Of a stretch of 52,778 nt of DNA, positions 8,654 through 17,137 are shown one piece after another. The stretch is from Enterococcus diestrammenae. Its GTDB lineage: Bacteria; Bacillota; Bacilli; Lactobacillales; Enterococcaceae. The notes under the pieces were generated by a model that worked only from the letters and a program-made list of their open reading frames with translations, did no database searches and was not told the DNA's origin. The stretch lies in NCBI RefSeq assembly GCF_009933255.1, contig NZ_MAEI01000023.1, positions 1 through 52,778 of the forward strand. Reading direction: 5' to 3'. A program made the translations under genes and the position numbers. How positions within the stretch are numbered: position 1 is the stretch's first letter; each line of letters begins with the position of its first letter.

Positions 8654-11600
8654 ATGTACACTTTACCAAAGCTCCGCCAACAGATTGGGTTAATTCAAGA
8701 CTATTGGTTCGAGCAATTGAAAGACAGCTATGAAATCGAAAGTACTCATGACTTGCGAGAAATGCACAATACCTTGCCGCAAGATGCCAAATGGGACGCG
8801 TTTCCTGTTGACGCAAGCTTTGCCGGTCGGGATCAGTATTATTGGCTTCGTTTTGAAGTGCCGGTATGTCTGCTAGCTGAAAAAGAAAAATATCTGATAA
8901 ACATTGGTGTCTTGTGTAACAACGATGGTGGTAACTCGATTCCAGAAGGATTAGTCTTTGCTGATGGTACGCCGATTCAAGCGGTAGATGCCAACCACCG
9001 AGACATCATGTTGGATCACAACTATTCTGAAAAAAATGTCAAGATTGCCATTTGTTTTTGGACTGGCCTCAGCCACAATGCGACTGTCTACCCTGTACCG
9101 ACTTATACCTATCGAGACATTCGTGGGGGGAAATTTGACAGTGCCGGCTACGAATGCTTCCGTTACTTAGATGTAATGGCTCAAGCTGTCGCTGAGTTTG
9201 CCAAAGATGAACCTATCAAATATGCCTATTTAAAAACCATGACCCAAATCGTCAAACGTTTTGACTGGGGGAGGATGACACCGACTCTTTTTGAGGAAAA
9301 CATAGAAGAAGCGCTGGCCTTGATTCAAGCCTTTATCAAAGACCATGAGGGGGAAAAGAAACAATTTACCATTTCCGCAGTAGGGCATACTCATATTGAT
9401 GTTGCCTGGTTGTGGCGCTTAGCTCATACCCGGGAGAAAACTTCTCGGTCTTTTTCTACCGAGTTGAGCTTATTAAAAGATTATCCAGACTATGTTTTTA
9501 TGCACAGTACACCGCAAGTTTATCAATATATTAAAGAAGACTATCCGGAACTTTTTGAACAAATTAATCAGCGTATCCAAGAAGGGCGCTGGGAAGCAGA
9601 TGGCGCAGCTTGGGTAGAGCCAGATATGAATATTCCATCGGGGGAAGCCTTGACACGGCAATTTTTGTACGGCTTGGATTACTTTGGCGAACACTTCGAT
9701 GCAAAACAAACGGTTCTTTGGTTACCAGATGTCTTTGGCTATTCAGCCGCTTTGCCACAAATCATGCAAAATTTTGGTATCAAAGATTTCATGACCACTA
9801 AAATTAGCTGGAATGAAACCAACCACATGCCTCATGACACCTTCAACTGGCAAGGAATTGATGGTAGTGAAGTCTTAACCTATTTTATTACAACAGTGGA
9901 TCAAAATTATGATTTCCGGTCAGATGAAGGCTTTGGTGCGACTTATAACGGGACGGTTACCCCACACTCAGTGATGGGGAGCTACTATATGTACCAAGAT
10001 AAACCGTTAAACGATGATTTGTTGGTTTGCTTCGGTCATGGGGACGGCGGTGGCGGTCCGACTCGAGAAATGGTGGAGAATATAAAAATCATCAATGAAC
10101 TCCCAGGGATGCCTACGGTTCAACCAACGCGAGTGGATAATTACTTTGAAAAATTGCACCAACGAATCAAAGACAGTGAAGAAGCAGTGCCAAAATGGGT
10201 TGGAGAACTTTACCTGGAATACCATCGGGGTACCTATACATCCCAAGCCCGGGTGAAAAAGGAAAATCGCCAGCTTGAACTAGCGATGAGACAATTGGAA
10301 ATGTGCTATGTTGATGCCAAAGTACGTCATGGGGTAGATTATCCTATGAAGAAAATCCGTGAATTGTGGCAAATCATCATGCGCAATCAGTTTCACGATA
10401 TTTTGCCAGGATCTTCCATTAAAGAAGTCTATGAAGACAATAATGTGGAATACCGGGAAGCCTTTGCGGGAATTGACGCATTACACGACAAACTGGATGA
10501 AGTGACGGTTTCGGTGACAGAAGGGCAATATACCTTGCGTAATGTGCTTGCTTGGCCAGTACAATCCATTATTGCCATCGAAAATCCAGTAGCGGGTTAT
10601 TTTGAAACAGCAGATCACAAGAAACTCAATAGTGTCTGGATCGATGGGGTGTACTTGTTGGAAACACCAGAAGTACCAGCCTTGGGAGGTGCGGTGATTT
10701 CCTTTGTAGCGACAGAAGAAGTGACGGAAACTGTGACTACCGCTAGGTCCGTATCAGAAATCGAAAACAGCCGTTACCGGATTGCTTGGAATTCAGCCGG
10801 CCAACTGACGGAGATTTATGACAAAAAGCATCAAAAAGCAGTGTTGACAAACGGTTTAGGAAATCAACTAGCTATCTACGAAGACCGGCCATTGTATTGG
10901 GATAACTGGAATATCGATGGAGATTATCAAGAAAAAGCAGTGCTGTTGCAGGCTAGTGACATTCAATTGACCGAAGATAATAACTTGCGTAAAGTGGTAA
11001 CCTTTATCTATCGTTTCCACGAATCAACTATCATGCAAAAACTAATTCTTGCAGAAAATAGTTCCCGTATCGACTTTGAAACAGCTGTCGATTGGCATGA
11101 GCATCAACAATTGTTGCGTACTGCTTTCACGGTAGACATCCTATCAGATCATGCCACTTATGATATTCAATACGGAAACGTTAGCCGGCCAACCCACCGA
11201 AATACTTCTTGGGATGAGGCACGCTTTGAATCTGTAGGTCATAAATGGGCGGACCTCTCTCAGCATGATTATGGGGTTGCTTTGCTGAATGATTCGAAAT
11301 ATGGGTACGACGTCCAAGGGCAAACTATTTCCCTTTCCTTAATCAAATCAGGTATTTGGCCAGATCCGGACTGTGATCAAGGAGAGCATCATTTCACTTA
11401 TAGCTTGTTGCCTCATGCTGGTGATTTTGTGGAAGGGCAGGTGGAAGTGATTGCAAGCGAGTTGAATACACCGACAGTAGCGATTTCTGGTAGTAGTAAA
11501 ACACTAGCTAGTTTGTTTAGTTTTGGGGAATGTAATCAACCAGTTGCTGTTGATGCTATCAAGTTGAACGAAAAAGCTGACGCAGTTATTTTGCGCTTCC

Positions 11601-11776
11601 ATGATTATTCTGGACAAGCTGGGCAATTAACAATCCAGCCAAACTTTGATTATCGAAAAGCCTATCAAACCAACTTGGCAGAAGTAGAGGAATTGCCAAT
11701 TACTATTCAAGAAGGACAACTTACAATTGCTTATCGGCCATATCAGATTATAACATTGGCATTTACTATTGATTAA
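8654..11776 (+). CDS. GH38 alpha-mannosidase
   Basis: This 1040-residue cytoplasmic exo-alpha-mannosidase of glycoside hydrolase family 38 has no signal peptide. The catalytic domain starts near residue 240 with the zinc-binding motif HTHIDVAWLW (His247, Asp249). The retaining nucleophile is expected at Asp359 in WLPDVFGYS. A second conserved Gly-rich motif, GHGDGGGGPTREM, lies at residues 461-473. The C-terminal half is the usual GH38 beta-sandwich region. Bacterial GH38 enzymes release alpha-linked mannose from imported oligosaccharides. AGGAAGAAGG at 8637-8646 serves the ATG. It follows the unassigned glycosidase-like gene by 150 bases and is closed by a strong terminator. Confidence 0.95.
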   Translation: MYTLPKLRQQIGLIQDYWFEQLKDSYEIESTHDLREMHNTLPQDAKWDAFPVDASFAGRDQYYWLRFEVPVCLLAEKEKYLINIGVLCNNDGGNSIPEGLVFADGTPIQAVDANHRDIMLDHNYSEKNVKIAICFWTGLSHNATVYPVPTYTYRDIRGGKFDSAGYECFRYLDVMAQAVAEFAKDEPIKYAYLKTMTQIVKRFDWGRMTPTLFEENIEEALALIQAFIKDHEGEKKQFTISAVGHTHIDVAWLWRLAHTREKTSRSFSTELSLLKDYPDYVFMHSTPQVYQYIKEDYPELFEQINQRIQEGRWEADGAAWVEPDMNIPSGEALTRQFLYGLDYFGEHFDAKQTVLWLPDVFGYSAALPQIMQNFGIKDFMTTKISWNETNHMPHDTFNWQGIDGSEVLTYFITTVDQNYDFRSDEGFGATYNGTVTPHSVMGSYYMYQDKPLNDDLLVCFGHGDGGGGPTREMVENIKIINELPGMPTVQPTRVDNYFEKLHQRIKDSEEAVPKWVGELYLEYHRGTYTSQARVKKENRQLELAMRQLEMCYVDAKVRHGVDYPMKKIRELWQIIMRNQFHDILPGSSIKEVYEDNNVEYREAFAGIDALHDKLDEVTVSVTEGQYTLRNVLAWPVQSIIAIENPVAGYFETADHKKLNSVWIDGVYLLETPEVPALGGAVISFVATEEVTETVTTARSVSEIENSRYRIAWNSAGQLTEIYDKKHQKAVLTNGLGNQLAIYEDRPLYWDNWNIDGDYQEKAVLLQASDIQLTEDNNLRKVVTFIYRFHESTIMQKLILAENSSRIDFETAVDWHEHQQLLRTAFTVDILSDHATYDIQYGNVSRPTHRNTSWDEARFESVGHKWADLSQHDYGVALLNDSKYGYDVQGQTISLSLIKSGIWPDPDCDQGEHHFTYSLLPHAGDFVEGQVEVIASELNTPTVAISGSSKTLASLFSFGECNQPVAVDAIKLNEKADAVILRFHDYSGQAGQLTIQPNFDYRKAYQTNLAEVEELPITIQEGQLTIAYRPYQIITLAFTID

Positions 11777-11781
11777 TTTCA

Positions 11782-11833
11782 GCACTCTCATTATCTAATA
11801 AAAAAATGGGATAATGAGAGTGCATTCTTCTTC
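11782..11833 (+). terminator. Strong terminator after the GH38 gene
   Basis: A perfect 14-bp stem (GCACTCTCATTATC, 11782-11795, pairing with 11810-11823) has an A-rich 14-base loop and is followed by ATTCTTCTTC. It separates the convergent GH38 and ArsR-type genes. Confidence 0.8.
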
Positions 11834-11922
11834 AAGAAAATTTATCAATGAAAGTAGAAAACGTTTCTCTACGTGCAGTTTATTTGCTTTTAACTATCAA
11901 ATTTTGGTAAGAAAGCGACGGA

Positions 11923-12828
11923 CTAACTAACATAAGTTGTGACGCGAATACTTTGATTATGGTTACCCCATTTTTCACCAAAAAGCGTCAGGCCACCGGC
12001 TTGCTCCGCGTTTTCTTCTGAAGCGATTCGCAAGGTGAAATAATCACTTCCTTCTAATCCGAGGTCATGAATATTTACATTGCTCGTGGGCACGCCATCA
12101 ATTCCCGTATCATATTGATTTATGCGTAAATGTTTTAATTCGCCATACTGACTGCAAGCGTCAGGCCACCACAAAGGGGTTAATAGCCCACGAACATCGG
12201 AATAATTTCCACCGACTGTATCTGTGGCTATTTTGATACCGTTGATGTAATAACTAATGTCGCTGGGCCAATTATTATTGGAGATGGGAAACTCAGAAGC
12301 AATCTCAAAACTAATGTCGATAAGCTCCAAGTGATCCCCTTTTTGGATCATATTTGGAACTTTGTACTCTAAATAGCCGCTGCCAATCCAGACAATCTGG
12401 GCATTGACCCGCTGGTTATCAAGAAAAGAACGTGGGTGATCTGCCATACCAATATGCGCGCTTTCGGAAGCGAGGCCGCAAGTAGGTACTGCGAGAAAGT
12501 CGGTAAAATGTCCAACGCTAACATCTGTTCGATAGTATCGATATTCCGGGAAGATTTTTTCTGGAAAATCGATAGTAATTTGATCAATGGCTAATGATGC
12601 GAGTTTTTGCAAGCCAAACTTTCCAGGACAACGACGGGTTTTGACAATCCCGGATTCTTCTAGCTGCTGGATATGACGGGTAGTAATAGCGTTTGAAATA
12701 TTGAGAGTCTTGGCTAGTTCGCCGATATTCATTTCATTTGTAGCTAACGCATTGATAATTTTTAAGCGAGTATCGTTGGCCAATGCTTGTAAGATCGGTA
12801 AAAAATTTTGAGAAGTATCGATAATCAT
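11923..12828 (-). CDS. ArsR-type HTH regulator fused to a conserved beta-rich domain (copy 1)
   Basis: This 301-residue protein has an ArsR-like winged helix at about residues 8-80 (ALANDTRLKIINAL, then SNAITTRHIQQLEESG as recognition helix) and a C-terminal domain of about 200 residues. It lacks the metal-binding ELCVCDL motif of classical ArsR. The C-terminal domain shares long blocks with copy 2 further right: PTCGLA, ISFEIASEFP, NNNWPSDIS, RGLLTPLWW, LKHLRIN, DTGIDG, GGLTLFG. It looks like a jelly-roll or galactose-binding-like fold, so a sugar sensor is plausible (inference). AAAGGAG precedes the ATG on the minus strand. The gene is divergent from a GH2 enzyme with a palindrome inside its promoter, which suggests direct control of that gene run. 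Confidence 0.85.
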   Translation of the reverse strand: MIIDTSQNFLPILQALANDTRLKIINALATNEMNIGELAKTLNISNAITTRHIQQLEESGIVKTRRCPGKFGLQKLASLAIDQITIDFPEKIFPEYRYYRTDVSVGHFTDFLAVPTCGLASESAHIGMADHPRSFLDNQRVNAQIVWIGSGYLEYKVPNMIQKGDHLELIDISFEIASEFPISNNNWPSDISYYINGIKIATDTVGGNYSDVRGLLTPLWWPDACSQYGELKHLRINQYDTGIDGVPTSNVNIHDLGLEGSDYFTLRIASEENAEQAGGLTLFGEKWGNHNQSIRVTTYVS

Positions 12829-12971
12829 TATTAGAAGCTCCTTTACTGTTAGGTTGAATTTAAGAGGAAATCAGAAAGATGACTTCCTCTTAGTTTTCTT
12901 GCTTGTTAAGTTAGTAAAGAATAAAGAGACACCGTTGACCAGTGATGGAAACGCTGTTATTCTTTTGATTG

Positions 12972-13000
12972 TTGATGTTAATATCAATTAACAATATAAT
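12972..13000 (+). promoter_or_regulatory. Predicted promoter of the GH2-GH92-GH127 gene run
   Basis: TTGATG (12972-12977), 17 bases, then a perfect TATAAT (12995-13000). Transcription would start near 13007. The spacer is almost entirely occupied by an 18-base palindrome, which implies repression by a bound regulator. Confidence 0.65.
12976..12993. promoter_or_regulatory. Candidate operator inside the GH2 promoter spacer
   Basis: TGTTAATATCAATTAACA is a perfect 7-bp inverted repeat with a four-base centre. Its place between -35 and -10 is where an ArsR-type dimer would block RNA polymerase. Binding by the adjacent ArsR-fusion protein is inferred. Confidence 0.55.
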
Positions 13001-13018
13001 TGTAGCTTTTTATTAACT

Positions 13019-13038
13019 TATAAGTCAAATGACTTATA
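13019..13038. promoter_or_regulatory. Second palindrome in the GH2 leader
   Basis: TATAAGTCAAATGACTTATA is a perfect 9-bp inverted repeat around AA, about 12 bases after the predicted start point and 23 bases before the GGAGG. Its sequence differs from the first palindrome, so it could serve a different protein, or form a leader hairpin near the ribosome binding site. Confidence 0.5.
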
Positions 13039-13075
13039 GAGAATATGATAAGCGTTTTGCGGAGGTTTTGTATCA

Positions 13076-14866
13076 ATGAACAGAAGAGAACACCCAAGAC
13101 CGCAGTTGATGCGAAGTAACTGGCAAATTCTTGATGGTAAGTGGGACTTTGCATTCGATGACGAAAATCAGGGTTTACTGAATCACTGGTATCAAAATTT
13201 ACCAGCGACCCATCAAATCAATGTTCCCTTTACTTATGAAACTCAATTAAGCGGTATTAACGATCCGTCTCATCACAAGATTGTGTGGTATCAACGTAGT
13301 TTTGAAGCTAGTGCTGAAAACCATGTGTTGTACTTTGAAGGAGTGGATTTTGAGACACAAGTTTGGCTCAATGGCCATTTGTTGGGTACCCATAAAGGTG
13401 GCTATGAACGTTTCTCCTTTGACTTAGAATCATATTTAACTGATGGGACAAATACGATTATCTTACGCATAGAAGATTCACTTTCTTGTGAACAACCTCG
13501 AGGAAAACAACGCTGGCTCAAAGATAATTTTGGATGTTGGTATGTTCAGACAACTGGGATTTGGAAGTCTGTTTGGCTAGAAAGAGCCCCCCTTCAGCGC
13601 TTAAAAGATTTGAAGCTGACACCAGATTTAGATCAGGATTTACTTAAAGTTGAGGTAAACCTGCAAGATGCGACGGTAATGCCAGATACACCGAATTATT
13701 TCGTAGAGGCAGAAGCACACTTTGACGGCCAATTGATTAGCTACCATAAGGGATTATTAGTTCATAACTTTTCTAGCTTTACCATGGATACCCGAGCAAA
13801 AGGTAACGCTGATTCCGGTACCCATCGCTGGACACCCCATACACCGAATCTATATGATTTGACGGTGCGTCTGTATGATACTGAGGGAACGCTACTTGAT
13901 GAAGTCTTCAGTTATTTCGGAATGCGAAAAATCAGTATCGAAAATGGTATGGTACTTTTAAATGATCGTCAACTGTATCAACGTTTGATATTGGATCAAG
14001 GCTATTGGCCAGAATCTGGAATTACGCCGCCGTCTGTCGATGCATTGGCTGAGGATATCGCTCATATCAAAGAAATGGGCTATAACGGATTGCGGAAGCA
14101 TCAGAAAATTGAGGATGAACGTTTCTTGTACTTATGTGACGAAGCAGGGATGTTAGTTTGGTCAGAAATGCCATCCACTTATGTTTTTAATGACAATGCT
14201 ATCGGTCAATTTACCGATGAATGGCTGCAAATCGTCAAGCAACAATACAATCATCCGTCTATTATCACTTGGGTACCTTTCAATGAAAGCTGGGGTATCA
14301 AAGGCATCAACCATTACCAACGTCCACAAGCCTTTACAGAAGGTATTTATCACCTGACTAAGGCAATTGATCCAAATCGACCAGTGATTACTAATGATGG
14401 TTGGGTGCATACGATTTCTGATATTTTGACTTTACATGATTATGAAGAAGCTGGAGCTGCCTTTGCTAAACGCTACTCGGATCATCAAGATTTTGCAGTA
14501 GAAGGCCACTCCAATAAAGAATATATTGTGGATAACAAGATTCAGTTTAATGATGGTTGGTTTGCTTTCGCTAAAGGCTACGAGTATCAAGGACAACCAA
14601 TTATTATCTCTGAATTTGGTGGTATTGCCTTTACGTTAGAAGGCGAAGGTCAATGGGGTTACGGCAATCAGGTGAAAAACGAAGCTGAATTTATGGCTCG
14701 TTTTGAAAAGATCCACGCAGCCATTCAAGATATTCCTTATATCACTGGTTATTGCTACACGCAGTTGACGGACGTGGAACAAGAAGTTAATGGCTTACTG
14801 ACGCCAGACCGTAAAGCAAAAGTTAATTTGGACGATGTGCGTCGAATTAATGAAAGACGGGTTTAA
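13076..14866 (+). CDS. GH2 exo-beta-glycosidase A (about 600 residues)
   Basis: This 596-residue glycoside hydrolase family 2 enzyme has the usual order: sugar-binding jelly roll (residues 1-170, starting EHPRPQLMRSNWQILDG), immunoglobulin-like domain (170-290) and TIM barrel (290-596). The expected acid/base is Glu404 in WVPFNESWG and the nucleophile Glu513 in IISEFGG. No signal peptide, so it acts in the cytoplasm. Family members of this length include beta-galactosidases, beta-glucuronidases and alpha-L-arabinopyranosidases, and the specificity cannot be told here. GGAGG (13061) precedes the ATG. It is the first gene after the operator-bearing promoter and closely resembles the GH2 gene at 31176-32945. 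Confidence 0.92.
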   Translation: MNRREHPRPQLMRSNWQILDGKWDFAFDDENQGLLNHWYQNLPATHQINVPFTYETQLSGINDPSHHKIVWYQRSFEASAENHVLYFEGVDFETQVWLNGHLLGTHKGGYERFSFDLESYLTDGTNTIILRIEDSLSCEQPRGKQRWLKDNFGCWYVQTTGIWKSVWLERAPLQRLKDLKLTPDLDQDLLKVEVNLQDATVMPDTPNYFVEAEAHFDGQLISYHKGLLVHNFSSFTMDTRAKGNADSGTHRWTPHTPNLYDLTVRLYDTEGTLLDEVFSYFGMRKISIENGMVLLNDRQLYQRLILDQGYWPESGITPPSVDALAEDIAHIKEMGYNGLRKHQKIEDERFLYLCDEAGMLVWSEMPSTYVFNDNAIGQFTDEWLQIVKQQYNHPSIITWVPFNESWGIKGINHYQRPQAFTEGIYHLTKAIDPNRPVITNDGWVHTISDILTLHDYEEAGAAFAKRYSDHQDFAVEGHSNKEYIVDNKIQFNDGWFAFAKGYEYQGQPIIISEFGGIAFTLEGEGQWGYGNQVKNEAEFMARFEKIHAAIQDIPYITGYCYTQLTDVEQEVNGLLTPDRKAKVNLDDVRRINERRV

Positions 14867-14934
14867 ACAGATTATATTTCTCTGAGTCATTAAAGAAATT
14901 AAATAATAAAACATAATTAAAGGAGTCTTTATCA

Positions 14935-17052
14935 ATGAATGTCAACCAAATCGACACGCGTCATGCAACGAGCAATTCATTTGAACTATCTCGAGGGAAC
15001 TGCTTTCCTTTTACCACTTTGCCGTTTGGAATGAACTTTTTTGCTGTTGAAACTCATGAGGACAATTGGTGGTTTCATCCAGAGGCCAAACATTTTCGAG
15101 GACTGCGATTGTCTCACCAGCCTACTATGTGGGCAGGAACAAAAGGAGATTTTTGCTCCGTTTGCTTGTTGCCATATACTCGTCCTACCAAGGGTTTAAA
15201 ATCAGTCTCTTATAGTCCGGAACGCTCAGAGTTCCATCCGCATTATCTAAAGATTAGTCAGCCGAATAATCAGTTGGAAACAAATGTTGTGCCAACAGAA
15301 TACGGAGCGGTAATTACTATGACGTCACCTCAAGATCAAAAAGGTGTATTAGTGAGTTTTCCGACTTCGGGAACAATTACCAAAGTTGAAGATAAGGTAA
15401 TTGAAGGATGGTCTGATCAGTTGCATACTCATGGCAAGGTGCCCCTGAAGTTGTATTTCCACATTGAGGTGGCAACTGGTGTGGCAAATTGGACTAGAAG
15501 AGATGATGATACCTACGAAATTGATTTCCAAGATACACCTACAGTAGAACTTCGGATGGGTACATCTTTTATTTCCTCCGCATATGCCGTGAAAAACACG
15601 CCTGTGGAACCGGTGTCCAAACTACAAGAAACCGCTGCTAATCTATGGAATGAGAAACTGGCCAAAATCGAAGTAACCGACTTGGATCAAACCAAAGTCA
15701 GCACCTTCTATCATAATTTGTACCGAACATTTCTGTATCCTCAACGGTTGTATGAATTTGACGAAACCGGTGAACCTGTTCACCGAGATGTATACGCCGA
15801 CGAAGTAAAGTCAGGCTATCTTTATATGAACAATGGGTTTTGGGATACAGCTCGAACTGTTTATCCATTATATTCTTTGATTGAAATGGAAGAATATCCA
15901 AAGATTTTGGAAGGCTTTTTGAATAGTTATAAAGAAAGTGGCTTCTTACCAAAATGGTTATCTCCAGAAGATTCTGGAGGGATGCCAGGGAACTATGTGG
16001 ACGCGGTGATTGCCGATGCGGCAGCCAAAGGGATTCGGATGGATTTGATGCCGGAATTTTTGGAAGGAATGCTTCATTCGGCGACGGTACAAGATGAAAA
16101 ACGCTCAGCTGGCCGCTCTTATTGCGCTGAATATTTGGAATATGGCTATGTGCCTCAAGATATGCATGAATCTGTCAACCATACCTTAGATTACTGCTAT
16201 AGTGATTATTGTATTTCGGTGGTGGCAGATAAATTAGGCGAGGTGGAACTTGCCAAAAAATATGCGGACCAATCCATGAACTACCGCAACCTCTTTTCGA
16301 AAGAAGACGGCTTTATGGTGGCTAAAGATCGTGAAGGAAATTTTAATGAAAACTTTAGTCCAATTTCATGGGGTGGGGATTACACAGAAGGTTGTGCTTG
16401 GCAATCCAGTTTTGCCGTCGTCCAAGATATCCAAGGTTTAATTAACCTTTACGGGAGCGACGAGGATTTTGAAGACATTTTGGTGCGCTTAGGTAATTCC
16501 AAACCAGCTTTCACTGTTGAAGGCTATGGTCACGTGATCCATGAAATGGCTGAAAGCGAGTACAATGGATTCGGTCAAATCAATGTTGGAAATCAGCCGA
16601 GCTTCCATTTGCCTTACCTCTACAGTTATATCGGGAAACCATATTATGCCCAACCTTTATTAAAACAAGCCATCAATCGTTTATTTAGTGATGGATGGCA
16701 AGGCTATCCTGGCGATGAGGATAATGGCAGCATGGCTACATGGTATATCTTCAACTCTCTAGGTTTCTATCCTTTCTGTCCAGGACATGACGAGTACTTG
16801 ATTGGTATGCCCAACTTTGACCAAGCTGTGCTACATCTGGCTAACGGCAAGGATGTTAGTCTGACTACTGAGATGAATAATCCGCAACAACAGTTTATTC
16901 ATCGAGTGACTGAATCTGGCGAGACCTATCATAAATCATTTATTGCTCATGATGATTTAGTGGCAGGGATGAACTTAAATTTTGAACTTGGTATGGTGCC
17001 AAATCCGAGATGTTTCGACCAAGAACGACCATTTAGTATGACCAAAAAATAA
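14935..17052 (+). CDS. GH92 alpha-mannosidase (intracellular)
   Basis: This 705-residue protein has the (alpha/alpha)6 features of calcium-dependent GH92 exo-alpha-mannosidases: GFWDTARTVYPLYSLI near residue 302, GNYVDAVIADAAAKGI near 353, and DEDNGSMATWYIFNSLGFYP in the last quarter, which corresponds to the conserved Asp/Gly/Met-Ser-Ala-Trp segment. The GAW or SMATW region is somewhat diverged from Bacteroides enzymes. No signal peptide is present, whereas most characterised GH92 enzymes are exported; mannosides must reach it after import. AAAGGAG precedes the ATG. It lies 68 bases after the GH2 gene and is followed by a stable hairpin without a U-tract. Confidence 0.92.
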   Translation: MNVNQIDTRHATSNSFELSRGNCFPFTTLPFGMNFFAVETHEDNWWFHPEAKHFRGLRLSHQPTMWAGTKGDFCSVCLLPYTRPTKGLKSVSYSPERSEFHPHYLKISQPNNQLETNVVPTEYGAVITMTSPQDQKGVLVSFPTSGTITKVEDKVIEGWSDQLHTHGKVPLKLYFHIEVATGVANWTRRDDDTYEIDFQDTPTVELRMGTSFISSAYAVKNTPVEPVSKLQETAANLWNEKLAKIEVTDLDQTKVSTFYHNLYRTFLYPQRLYEFDETGEPVHRDVYADEVKSGYLYMNNGFWDTARTVYPLYSLIEMEEYPKILEGFLNSYKESGFLPKWLSPEDSGGMPGNYVDAVIADAAAKGIRMDLMPEFLEGMLHSATVQDEKRSAGRSYCAEYLEYGYVPQDMHESVNHTLDYCYSDYCISVVADKLGEVELAKKYADQSMNYRNLFSKEDGFMVAKDREGNFNENFSPISWGGDYTEGCAWQSSFAVVQDIQGLINLYGSDEDFEDILVRLGNSKPAFTVEGYGHVIHEMAESEYNGFGQINVGNQPSFHLPYLYSYIGKPYYAQPLLKQAINRLFSDGWQGYPGDEDNGSMATWYIFNSLGFYPFCPGHDEYLIGMPNFDQAVLHLANGKDVSLTTEMNNPQQQFIHRVTESGETYHKSFIAHDDLVAGMNLNFELGMVPNPRCFDQERPFSMTKK

Positions 17053-17061
17053 ACAACTTTA

Positions 17062-17102
17062 TCACGAAATAAGCCACTGATCAAAAGTGGCTTATTCCGT
17101 GA
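17062..17102 (+). other. Intercistronic hairpin between GH92 and GH127 genes
   Basis: TCACG-A-AATAAGCCACT (17062-17078) pairs with AGTGGCTTATT-C-CGTGA (17086-17102), 16 of 17 pairs with one mismatch and a seven-base loop. No U-tract follows, so partial termination or mRNA processing is more likely than full termination. Confidence 0.55.
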
Positions 17103-17137
17103 CCTATCAAAGTCATTTCTTTCATAGGAGGCGTCAA

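Noticed and set aside
11854..11872. GTAGAAAACGTTTCTCTAC as cre site or operator
   Set aside because: It lies between a terminator and the 3' end of a convergent gene and fits the cre consensus at only 11 of 14 positions. No promoter is near.
12946..12959. TGGAAACGCTGTTA as a cre site for the GH2 gene run
   Set aside because: Only 11 of 14 positions match and two of the misses are at strongly conserved places. I keep catabolite control of this run open but unsupported.
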